A DNA stretch of 64,000 nt from positions 25,832,293 to 25,896,292 of the forward strand of contig NC_079514.1 in NCBI RefSeq assembly GCF_000801105.2, given 5' to 3'. How positions within the stretch are numbered: the first letter of the stretch is position 1; every line of letters begins with the position of its first letter. A model generated the notes under the pieces. That model did no database searches, had not been told where the DNA came from, and saw only the letters and a program-made list of their open reading frames with translations. Origin of the DNA: Raphanus sativus. Taxonomy: Eukaryota > Streptophyta > Magnoliopsida > Brassicales > Brassicaceae. Below are positions 45,488-55,315 of this stretch, piece after piece. The position numbers and the translations under genes are program-made.

Positions 45488-46840
45488 GTACTTAAATTCC
45501 TCGAATTACGTTAGGCTTGACCTCTTGACTGGGTACGTAGGCAATTGTGTTATGAGTGCAACCCCAATCTCATTTTAACACTATTTACACCATGGCGAAA
45601 GGGGGCATATGTTTGAGAACATATAGCCCAAACATCGATTGTATGATTATTGTGATACCATGTATCCTATTATCAATAAAGCAATTATCTTCGATACCTT
45701 GACTTTTTAACAAATTCAGGTCTCTACGAACCTGAACCTAAGGTCTTAAAATCCTTCGAACAAACTCAGGTCTCTACGAACCTGAACCTAAGGTCTTAAA
45801 ATCCTTCGAATAAATTCAGGTCTCAATGAACCTGAACCTAAGGTCTTAAAATCCTTCAAACAAAATCAGATCTCCACAGATCTGAACCCAAGGTCTTAAA
45901 ATCCTTCAAACAAATTCAGGTTCCCCAAAGTCGGGACCTAAGCTCATCAAAAACTCCAAACGAACTCAGGATCCCGGAATCCTGAAACTAAGGTCTTAAA
46001 ATCCTTAACAAAAACTAAGGTCTTAAAATCCTTAGCAACCTCAAAGGTCTTAAAATCCTTATCAAAAACCTAAGGTCTTAAAATCCATAGTAACCTCAAA
46101 GGTCTTAAAATCCTTATTAAAAATCTAAGGTCTTAAAATCCATAGTAACCTCAAAGGTCTTAAAATCCTTATTAAAAATCTAAGGTCTTAAAATCCTTAG
46201 TAACCTCAAAGGTCTGAAAATCCTTATCAAAAACCTAAGGTCTTAAAATCCTTAGTAACCTCAAAAGTCTTAAAATCCTTATCAAAAACCTAAGGTCTTA
46301 AAATCCTTAGTAACCTAAAGGTCTTAAAATCCTTATCAAGTTTCAAAAGGTCTTAAAATCCTAAGCGAAACTTCAATGGGTCTTAAAATCCCACAAACGA
46401 ATTCAGGTTCCCGTGGAACCACTCCTAAGGTCTACAGAGCAGCTCAGGTTCCTAAGGATCCAAAGCTAAGCTCAACGTATCAGGAACTCCTTCTAAGAAT
46501 CCTCGTAATCGAATACACTCAAAATCTTCGAGACCTGATAAGTCATTGGACATTGTATCTGATAATCACGATACATGTCCTAACCGAAACTACCACTTGA
46601 CAAAAGTCAATCTCATCCAAGAAACGATCAAACCAAGTCAAATGACTTTATACGATAAACAAAACCAAAATTTGAATAAAAGGGTTTAAAAGCCTCCCCA
46701 GGCTAACGAGGGTTCAGAAGACCCTAAAACAAGTCAAGGTTTATAAAAGCCTCCTCAGGCTATAAGTCTGAAACATAAACAAAGCCCATTGGGCAAAAGT
46801 CATGAAAAGCAACATTACAATTCAAAAAGAGCCACAGCTC
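45488..46840 (+). repeat. E 3' region with AGGTCTTAAAATCC tandem repeats
   Basis: After the pol stop come GGGTACGTAGGCAATTG, a block shared with T1 and D, and then a long array from about 45714 to 46395. The first four units are near 60 bp (AGGTCTCTACGAACCTGAAC plus AGGTCTTAAAATCC). They then degrade to units of about 30 bp that all keep AGGTCTTAAAATCC. No coding capacity. The remainder to 46840 is unique and AT-rich. Confidence 0.82.
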
Positions 46841-47131
46841 TTAGACATCATTATCACGGGAGCTCATCCCGACATCCTTGTCTCCCTCGACTGGATCACT
46901 TTCTTTGGCTGGATCTCCCTCATCTGCCTCCTTGTCATCGCCCATCTTGGACGTCTCGACTGGAGCTGAATCAGGGCACACCAAACCTAAGTTAGAACCA
47001 TACTCTCTGGAAAAGGATAGATTAAACATGTTAGTCTCGAAAGTACCTGAACTCTCTGAGAATTGAGGAATGGAAAGCTTGCTGGCCGAGAAGTCGGATA
47101 CTTGCTCCTTTTCATACGCAATCGTAGCCAT
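46841..47131 (-). CDS. E candidate antisense ORF (96 aa)
   Basis: A minus-strand ORF from ATG 47131, just inside the 3' LTR (47258). It encodes a small acidic protein (MATIAYEKEQVSDF, then an acidic Asp/Glu-rich tail). It occupies the same place as the antisense genes of T1 and D but shows no recognisable domain or intron. It may be a remnant of the same gene type or chance. Confidence 0.35.
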   Translation of the reverse strand: MATIAYEKEQVSDFSASKLSIPQFSESSGTFETNMFNLSFSREYGSNLGLVCPDSAPVETSKMGDDKEADEGDPAKESDPVEGDKDVGMSSRDNDV

Positions 47132-47257
47132 CAGATTAAGCAAAGGAAATCTTCAATAAAGTTAACTGTTGCTCGAGATCTCAACAAAAAGATTGATGCT
47201 CGGCGGCTAGGTCTAGCTTCCGAGATAAGGAATCTTATCTCGAAAGCTGGGGGCAAC

Positions 47258-47815
47258 TGTTGGGCCCAAATATGACCCCCTAGCTAGTAATAGACTAAGA
47301 AATGATAACAGGCCGCGAAAGGCCCATCATGAATTCAATCTTCAAAAACAGCTAAGTCAGATCCGGAGGCTGTGAGCTGGAGATGTTCATCAGAGAGGTC
47401 AAGGAAAAGAGGCAGCTCGTTGACAAGTAAACAGGCGCAGGACCCGGTCAAAGAGGTGGACAAATAAATAGGCGCAGGACCCGGTCAAAGGGGAGCTGTT
47501 ACAAATCCCTCAAATCACGGAGAGGATCTCGGGAACCTGTTGGTAGCAACTGACGGAACCTGGAGCTATTTAAAGAGAAAATCAATCAAGAAAAAGGGAT
47601 TGGAATCCATTTTACATACAAGCTCTCAAGCAGTTATTTCTTTCTTTGTAAACATTATAAACATCTCTTGTAAACATTTCTTACCAAAAATCATCAATAA
47701 AATCATCATTCATTCTACAAGTTCTTACGGGATTCAGCCCACGATTATCTTTCCCTAATCCTTTTCTAAACTATAAACCTGACCTAAAATCATGAGGTGA
47801 GTTTAATCCCTCACA
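47258..47815 (+). repeat. E 3' LTR (558 bp)
   Basis: Starts TGTTGGGCCC after GCTGGGGGCAAC and ends CCCTCACA before GCCGC. It is nearly identical to the 5' LTR. Confidence 0.93.
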
Positions 47816-47820
47816 GCCGC

Positions 47821-48971
47821 CGGGTGGCTAGCCCCGTGCTGGCCGTGGCCGCCGGCGGCTAGCGCCCGTGCTGGCCGTGGCCGCCGGGCGGCTAGCCCCG
47901 TGCTGGCCGTGGCCGCCGGCGGCTAGCGCCCGTGCCGGCCGTGGCCGCCGGGCGGCTAGCCTCGTGCTGGCCGTGGCCGCCGGGCGGCTAACCCCGTGCT
48001 GGCCGTGGCCGCCGGCGGCTAGCGCCCGTGCTGGCCGTGATCGCCGGGCGGCTGGCCCCGTGCTGGCTCGGGACTTCGGATAACGATCTTCGGTACACGA
48101 ATCCCAATCCCCGACAATCTGAAGTCTGTACTTCGAGTCTTTCAGGACGAATCATCGAGATTCCGTGTACGAAGCTCCGCTTCTTACTCCAACCTAGGAC
48201 CGTCGGAAAACTTCGGAAACTCGTAAGATATCGACGGGAAGGAAGATCTCAAATTCTTCGTACGAAACAGCGATGGTTATCTTAAGACACCACTCGTCTT
48301 AACTCTACAAGCGAATGAAGAACTTCCGAAGAAATCGTAGAAAACAACGGAAGTCCTGGAAACGCCCCGAAAGGGACCAAACACGATCGGACAGTACATT
48401 TACGATTATCTGAGATGGATACGACGATTTACGTTTATCTTTACATAGCAAGATAAATGCTAAATTGCCGAAAGGACAAATGTCAAGTTTCCCGAAGATA
48501 AATGTCAAGTTTCCCGATGGAAGCCGACGAAAATGGAAAGAAGCCCGCCCTGCGGCCCAGAAGGAGAATAGACCGTCATAAGAAGGAGTATATAAAGGAG
48601 CTTTGGGAGAGGAAGAAAGGCAGAGCAAAAATCTGAGAGAGAGAGAGAGCAAATCCAAAACTTAGGGACTTAGAGAATTCCTGCTAGCTTAGGACTTAGG
48701 AGTTAGACTAGAAGAGCAAAGCTTAGAACGTTTTGTCTCCTTTATTTCCGTTGTTTTTCGCTTCAGCGTTTCTCTACTTCCCTTTTTCGGAAGAATATTG
48801 TACCACCTATTCAATAAAACGCCTTAGTGCAATTTTTCCGCTACGTTGCTTTATTCTATCAATTTCGTTTGGTTATCGCAGAGAATCCGAGCCTTCAGGG
48901 AAAACTAGGTTTACTTAGTTTTCCTTCGATTAACTTAACTAAAATCGACAGTGCGAATTTCGGTTCCCACA
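47821..48971 (+). repeat. D 5' LTR, second part
   Basis: Resumes in the GC-rich minisatellite (about eight more units to 48075) and ends GGTTCCCACA. It contains the TATA box TATATAAA (48589-48596), a polyadenylation-like AATAAA near 48813, and the 9-bp stem 48899-48907/48916-48924. Confidence 0.9.
48589..48596 (+). promoter_or_regulatory. TATA box of D 5' LTR
   Basis: TATATAAA in GGAGTATATAAAGG, homologous in position to T1's box. The D 3' LTR lacks this box because of a deletion of about 108 bp. Confidence 0.65.
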
Positions 48972-48993
48972 GTTGGCGCTAGAAGGAGGGGGG
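48972..48993 (+). other. D primer-binding site and leader
   Basis: GTTGGCGCTAGAAGGAGGG after CCCACA, lengthened by a G-run. Only 67 bp separate the LTR end from the protease ATG, so almost the whole leader and gag are missing. Confidence 0.82.
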
Positions 48994-49038
48994 GGGTCGG
49001 ATTCTCTTACTCAAAAACCTACGATTGGTAACAACAGC

Positions 49039-49542
49039 ATGGCCACATCACCTGTCCGCAACATCGTGTCATTCGGGGACAGAGCAACGGCTGATCAAGC
49101 CAAACCTCATGACGAACTCCTCGTTATCAGACTGACGATCCAGGACATCGACGTAGCGAGAATATTGTTCGACACCGGATGCTCGACAAATAGTATATAT
49201 AAAAACACCCTCGAGAGGATGGGAATCGACCTAAACGCTATCACGGACGATCCCAATCCGATAATCGGACTCTCAGGAAACATCACAATGACCCTCGGCT
49301 CGGTCGACCTTTCGGTCAGAGCCGGGAGCGTCACAAAGACGGCAGAATTTTTGGTAGTCGACGGTCCAGCAGCATATAATGCGATCGTCGGGACTCCGTG
49401 GTTAAATTCCATGCGAGCGATCCCCTCGACTTTCCATCTGTGCCTCAAATTTCCGACCCTCTCCGGAGTGGAAACAATACCAGGAGATCGTAAAGCGCCG
49501 CAATTCTGCTTGGCCGCTGGGTTAAAACGGAAAAACTCTTGA
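49039..49542 (+). CDS. D protease segment (167 aa)
   Basis: ATG at 49039 opens directly into the region preceding the protease. ARILFDTGCSTNSIY has the DTG active site (catalytic Asp at about residue 44), and YNAIVGTPWLNSMRAIPSTF follows. The domain matches residues about 630-790 of T1's polyprotein, so the N-terminal gag is absent. It ends at a TGA (49540-49542) where the reading frame shifts to the RT linker. The enzyme would process gag-pol products, here possibly of other elements. Confidence 0.82.
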   Translation: MATSPVRNIVSFGDRATADQAKPHDELLVIRLTIQDIDVARILFDTGCSTNSIYKNTLERMGIDLNAITDDPNPIIGLSGNITMTLGSVDLSVRAGSVTKTAEFLVVDGPAAYNAIVGTPWLNSMRAIPSTFHLCLKFPTLSGVETIPGDRKAPQFCLAAGLKRKNS

Positions 49543-49544
49543 GC

Positions 49545-52500
49545 CCGAAACTAAACCAAAAAAGCAAGCAACCCATGAACCAGTATCGCAGGACCCTCCA
49601 GAAATCTTCTGGCAATCGCAAAGAGCTGAGGTCCTGGAAGGGAAACGTGAGCCCACTTGCGAACCTGTAATTTCGGTCTGCCTCGACGAGACTAACCCAG
49701 AGCGGTGCGTAGAGATTGGAGCCAATCTTCGCGATCCGTTGAAAGCAGAACTCATCGCATGTCTCAAGAAGAACATTAACACGTTCGCTTGGGCTGCGGA
49801 AGATATGCCGGGAATCGACATTAACATAACATGTCACGAACTCAACATTGATCCAACTCATAAACCCGTAAAACAAAAGAGGCGAAAGCTAGGCCCGAAC
49901 GGGCGACTGCGGTTAATGAGGAAGTCGAAAGACTCCTCAAAGTTGGATCAATAACAGAAGTAAGATATCCCGACTGGCTCGCCAATCCCGTCGTCGTCAA
50001 GAAAAAGAACGGGAAATGGCGAGTATGCGTCGACTTTACCGATCTCAACAAAGCGTGCCCGAAGGATTGTTTTCCGCTTCCGCACATCGACCGTCTGGTC
50101 GAGGCGACCGCTGGAAACAAACTCCTATCGTTCATGGACGCGTTCTCCGGTTACAATCAAATCATGATGAATCCCGAAGACCGCGAGAAGACAGCATTCA
50201 TTACCGACCGAGGAACCTATTGCTACAAAGTAATGCCTTTCGGTCTTAAGAACGCCGGCGCCACGTATCAGCGACTCGTCAATTGGATGTTTGCCGAGCA
50301 ACTCGGAAAACCCTGGAGGTGTATATCGACGATATGTTGGTAAAATCTCTTGACGAACGCGATCACGTAGTCCACCTAGAGGAATGCTTTGAGAGATTGA
50401 ACCAGCACAACATGAAACTCAATCCAGCAAAATGCAGATTCGCCGTGGCGTCGGGAGAATTTCTCGGTTACCTCGTAACATTCCGCGGAATAGAGGCCAA
50501 TCCGAAACAAATCAACGCACTGATAGAAATGGCTTCCCCGAGAACCAAGCGGGAAGTCCAGAGGCTGACCGGACGAGTCGCGGCCTTAAACCGATTCATC
50601 TCGCGCTCCACGGATAAGTGTCTCCCTTTCTACGAAACCTTAAAGGGGAACAAAAAGTTCGAGTGGTCAGAGGATTGCGAGAAAGCTTTCCAACAGCTGA
50701 AGCAGTATCTGGCCACCCCTCCTATCCTCGGAGAGCCCTTGTTCCTCTACATCGCAGTATCCGCATCAGCAGTCAGTGGCGTCCTGATTCAAGAAGAATT
50801 CGGAGAACAGAAACCGGTCTTCTACATTAGTAAAACATTACTAGATGCCGAAACTCGGTACCCGCTGATGGAAAAATTGGCACTCGCTGTCATAACTTCG
50901 GCGAGAAAACTTAGACCGTATTTCCAATCTCATACCATCGTGGTGCTTACCACCTTTCCGTTACGGACGATTCTACACAGTCCAAGCCAGTCTGGTAGAC
51001 TCGCGAAGTGGGCGATTGAACTAAGCGAGTACGATATCGAATATCGTCCGAAGACCTGCACGAAATCGCAGGTACTCGCGGACTTCTTGGTAGAATTACC
51101 CACGACGGATTTAACTAACGAGGATCCTGGGTCAACATGGGATCTCCATGTCGATGGATCTTCGACCAAGCAAGGATCTGGAATCGGGATCCGGCTCACT
51201 TCGCCGACAGGAGAAATCCTCGAGCAATCATTCCGCTTGGATTTTCATGCATCGAACAACGAAGCAGAATATGAGGCGCTAATTGCGGGCCTACGACTGG
51301 CCCAGGGGCTGAAGATTCGAAACATTCACGCTTACTGCGATTCTCAGTTAGTCGCAAACCAGTTCAGCGGAGAATACGAAGCAAGGGATGAAAGGATGAA
51401 CGCATATCTGAAGGTCGTCCAAGACTTGGCCCACGATTTTCAGCAATTTGCGCTAACCAGGATTCCCCGCTCGGAAAACGTCCAAGCTGACGCTTTAGCC
51501 GCTCTCGCCTCAAGCTCGGATCCAGGGCTTAAGAGAATAATTCCCGTCGAATTCATAGAGCATCCAAGCATCGGACCGCCGGTGATCGCCAACCTGATCA
51601 GAACACAGATCGAAGGCGCGGAAGAAAACGAAGATCAACCGGAAGACGACGCAGACCAAACAGACTATGGCTGCGACGCTCCCTGGTTAGAACCTATCAA
51701 AGCCTACATCGTAGATGGTACCCTACCCACGGAGAAATGGGCTGCCCGGAAAATAAAAATCCAGGCAGCGCGATACGTAACCGTGGAAGGCGAAATCTAC
51801 AAATGGCGATTCTCCGGACCTCTCATGACTTGTGCGGAAGGAGAAAAGGCGAGAAAAATCATGGAAGAGGTTCATTCCGGATCGTGCGGAAACCACTCCG
51901 GCGGAAGGTCTCTCGCAACAAAAATAAAACGCCACGGATTCTACTGGCCAACTATGGTAAAAGATTGCGAGAAGTTCGCTCGGAAATGCGAGAAGTGTCA
52001 GCGGCACGCCCCGACAATTCATCAGCCCGCCGAAATCCTCTCTTCTATCTCGTCTCCGTACCCTTTCATGCGATGGTCGATGGACATCGTCGGACCAATG
52101 CACAAATCAAAACAAAAACGTTTCCTGCTGGTCCTCACAGATTTCTTTTCAAAATGGGTGGAAGCAGAATCCTACGCAAGTATCAAAGACGTGCAAGTCG
52201 AGAACTTCGTTTGGAAAAACATCATAACCAGACACGGTGTCCCATACGAAATCGTAACGGACAACGGGTCCCAGTTTATTTCCACTCGATTCGAGGCATT
52301 CTGCGAAAAATGGAAAATACGACTTAACAAGTCTACTCCCAGATACCCGCAGTGCAACGGACAGGCTGAAACCATAAACAAAACCGTCCTAGACGGATTG
52401 AAAAAACGCTTGGAAGCCAAAAAGGGACGATGGGCAGAAGAACTCGAAGGAGTCCTTTGGTCTCATCGAACCACTCCAAGACGAGCAACGGGGGAAACTC

Positions 52501-52922
52501 CATTCGCTCTCGTTTACGGAGCAGAATGCATGATTCCGGCGGAAGTAGAATTCCCCGGCGTACGGGGGAGATTTATTCCCGAACGGGAAGACCTGAACAA
52601 TGCCATGCTGCTGGATAATCTTGACCTCGTCAACGAACGTTGCGACCAAGCCCTCATTCGAATTCAAAATTACCAGCAGGCCGCCGCAAAATACTACAAC
52701 GCGAACGTACGTCATCGAAGATTCAAAGAGGGTGATCTGGTCTTGCGAAAAGTCTTCCAAAACACTGCCGAACGAAACGCAGGAAAACTGGGAGCGAACT
52801 GGGAAGGACCATACAAAATCATAAAAGTCGTCCGACCAGGTTCGTATCAAATCGCGAACATGCAAGACGTAAAAATCCCGAGAACTTGGAATGCGATGCA
52901 TCTCAAGAAATACTACCACTAG
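49545..52922 (+). pseudogene. D pol: RT, dual RNase H, integrase, nearly intact
   Basis: Three frames in order. About 49545-49954 is the linker and RT start. The RT core follows to about 50310 (KKNGKWRVCVDFTDLNKACP, FMDAFSGYNQIMMNPED). A long ORF to 52922 (50283-52922) starts at the YIDD active site and continues through RNase H, a second RNase-H-like domain ([34 protein letters not shown], all four acidic positions present) and integrase (CGNHSGGRSLATKIKRHGFY and CEKCQ zinc site; DIVGPM, IVTDNGSQF, NGQAETINK giving the D-D-E set; C-terminal GDLVLRKVF, NAMHLKKYYH). The frame changes lie near 49540, 49900 and 50310, each a single-base indel. This is the best-preserved polymerase in the window. 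The additional RNase H is characteristic of Tat-lineage elements. Confidence 0.9.
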
Positions 52923-53994
52923 ATCGTAAACGTGGACAACAGAACTACGAGATGGCTTGATCCTCGAAAGAGGTACGTAGGCAACTCGCCAACCGGTGGG
53001 TTCAGCTATCCCCCCCGATTTAAAAGGGGGGAGTGGGGTGCGTACACCCGCACGCTCCCACAATTTTCGAAAAAAACTGAACTTTCGAAAACTTTCCGCA
53101 AATCAATTCGCCTAACGGCCTCAACAATGGATCCAGTATCCACCAAATAAATCATGAACTATCGCCCGGAAACGTTCCGCGATTTCTAAAAGCCCATAGT
53201 CCTTTATGGCATAAGAAAAACAAACTTCAAAGCACTGCGAGACGTCGCTTCGTGCCTGAACATTCGTTTTCGATTAAAACCTTCATACGCCTTCTAAACG
53301 GCATCATATCGTTGTTGCTGATCACAACAAACGAACTCTAACGTCCTAAACAGACAAGCCACCTAAGGGTAGGCTCTCTTGCATCCGACAAGGATCCCAT
53401 AGCGCGCTATACAAAAACTCCAAATTTGGTTCAGCACTTCGTAAAGGAAGTAGCTCGATTCGTGCCCATACAAATCATATAAGCCGATACCACTTCGCGG
53501 ATTTTAAGACGGTACGAATCAGGTTAAAATCACAAACAGGCAAAACGAAAGCCGATTTGTCATCGCACAGCCTCAGTCTGAGAGTAAACCTAGGTCTTGC
53601 CCTAAACCCAGCCTTGCTGGTATCTTAAACATCTCATAGGCAAAGCGTCAACGACGCGAGATCCCAAAACTTGTCTCTTCACTCAAGTCTGTACGTTTCC
53701 ACGAATTTTCGCGTAAATCGTAAACCGCAGGAAAATCTCGCTTTGTACAAACTACGGATACGGTGATCGTCAGGGAGGCAGGAATGAGACGACAACTCAC
53801 ACCCTGCCCCTCTAACTTCGACAAACAGAAGTTCTAAACGCAAATATTTTATAAACGCGTACCGCGAATTCAACACAACGCCCTAAAAAGGGCAGGGATT
53901 CAAAGCCACCAACGGCCAGTCCCGAAATCGTACATGATGGCCAACCAACGGCCGAAATACAATCAAAATAAAAATCCCCTCGGGATTGATCAAC
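52923..53994 (+). other. D 3' non-coding region
   Basis: 1.07 kb without a supported gene. It starts with ACAGAACTACGAGATGGC and GGTACGTAGGCA and ends at the antisense gene's stop. The first and the 53375-53645 parts are shared with T1. No repeat array. Confidence 0.75.
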
Positions 53995-55136
53995 CTAGGC
54001 GTCCTCCGGGACACCGCCTTCATCCTCCGACTCACCCAAAGCAGGAACAGCCTCGCCATCGCCCTCGCCGACTTCCTCACCACCCTTGTCCGCAACAATT
54101 CCAGCATCCTGGACCTCTGGAATTTCCAAGCCCGGGACCAGGGTACCCGAGGATGACGGGCCGGCAAGCTCCGCCGCAGTGCAAGTTCCCATCTCCTCAA
54201 AGCGCTGAATCCGCCTCTTAAGACGACGAACTTCCGAGGACTTGCTCTTCTTCTCCTCCTTCGCCTTGAGCAGCGAGCTCACAGTCTTTCCCAGATCACG
54301 CTCGAGATCACTGATCCTAGCTTCGAGCGTCGACGTCTGGGCAGCATGAGTGCTCTCAATCGATTGAAGCACAGCCTCGGTACGCTTCAGAGTTTCCCGC
54401 GACGAATCCAGCTCCTTGGACAAACGTGTAACCTCCAGTCCGCAATCACCAAGCATCCCGTCGATCAACGACACAAACTGATCACACGAGAGAATGTGAG
54501 AATTAAGGGGATAGCAAAGGGAAGAAGGTTTTCACGAAGTACCTTGGAGCGATGCTGCGATAGTCTCGCCGAAGCCTCGCCTTCCTCACTCCTAGTACAC
54601 CTTTTCCTCTTCGCTGATCCGGCAGCCCCAGCTCTTGAACGTCCTCTCGATGGTGGAACAGCGTTGGACGCGGGAAGTCCCAAGACGATCTCCCTCTTCT
54701 TTTCTGGAGGAGGAGGCATGACTTTTGCTGCATCCTCCGAAACCACTATCGGTGCGAAAGGGGAACCCTCCGGACGAGCCTGGACATCGGGTGCTTGCTC
54801 CGGAACAACAATCTCTCCAGCAGACAAAGAGACATCGGGTCCAGAGGCTGGAAGTGTGGAGATCGGGACTGGAGTAACATCGGGTCCAAGAACCAAGGCT
54901 GCGGGATCCGGAGTTAAAGTGACATCGGATCCGAGAGTCGGAGCCACGGAAGTAGCACTAGGACCTGCCACGCTAGACTCCATCTCAGCACGGCGTCGCT
55001 CCATCTTGTCCTGAAAAGAACTGAACCCCTCGACGAATGTCTGCGTAAGAGCAGGAACATCCTGCACCGGCGAGGCTTGGTTAGCTTCACTCATTTCGAC
55101 ATCGGAATCCTTCTTTTCATTTGGAGAGGAAGCCAT
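53995..55136 (-). CDS. D antisense gene, two predicted exons (about 358 aa)
   Basis: Minus strand, exon 1 55136-54543 and exon 2 54477-53995. The intron is GT-AG with donor CCAAG/GTACTT and acceptor GTGATCAG. Both exons are in phase 0 and neither has an internal stop. Exon 1 encodes an acidic Ser/Pro/Ala-rich region (MASSPNEKKDSDVEMSEANQ), repeated GPDV-type motifs, and a basic patch (KRKRCTR). Exon 2 begins a long coiled coil (LSKELDSSRETLKRTEAVLQ) ending in an acidic tail. The domain at the N-terminus of T1's antisense protein is absent, but the coiled-coil half and the position match. No frame break was found, unlike D's pol. A TATA-like box lies about 60 bases upstream. Function unknown. 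Confidence 0.75.
54478..54542 (-). other. Predicted intron of D antisense gene
   Basis: 65 bp, minus strand GTACTTCGTG to GTGTGATCAG, pyrimidine-rich in the middle. Without splicing the first ORF would end at 54465 after about 26 unrelated codons. Confidence 0.7.
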
Positions 55137-55195
55137 GTTTTCTGAAATTTGAGAAAAGGAGAGTGAGTGAAAAATGAGAGGGAGATGGGGTGCTA

Positions 55196-55203
55196 CTTAT
55201 AAG
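55196..55203 (-). promoter_or_regulatory. TATA box for D antisense gene
   Basis: The palindrome CTTATAAG gives a minus-strand TATAAG about 60 bases before the ATG at 55136. The leader between them is CT-rich (CATCTCCCTCTC, CTCACTCTCC). It corresponds in place to the T1 box at 9997-10002. Confidence 0.5.
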
Positions 55204-55315
55204 AAATCAAAGGTGGTAGAGTTTTTCGGAATAAAATATTCCTAGCCGAAAATTTCGATTTTCAAATCTTTCGCACGCAAAATCGCTCCCGCATCTTGCA
55301 TGCTGGGGGGCTAAC

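Larger units (their letters stand above)
38306..47815 (+). mobile_element. E, full-length Tat-type element (9.5 kb), frame-broken
   Basis: Two LTRs, 38306-38865 and 47258-47815, with GCCGC duplicated at 38301-38305 and 47816-47820. By hand the LTRs differ at about seven bases plus one 2-base indel in 560, so this is a recent insertion and, by nesting, the youngest of its stack. Primer-binding site ATTGGCGCCGTCTGTGGGG at 38866 and polypurine tract GCTGGGGGCAAC before 47258. Internal order gag, protease, RT, RNase H, integrase, then a repeat-rich 3' region. Despite the youth of the insertion, coding frames are broken many times, suggesting that it was copied in trans from a template that was already defective. 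Confidence 0.93.
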
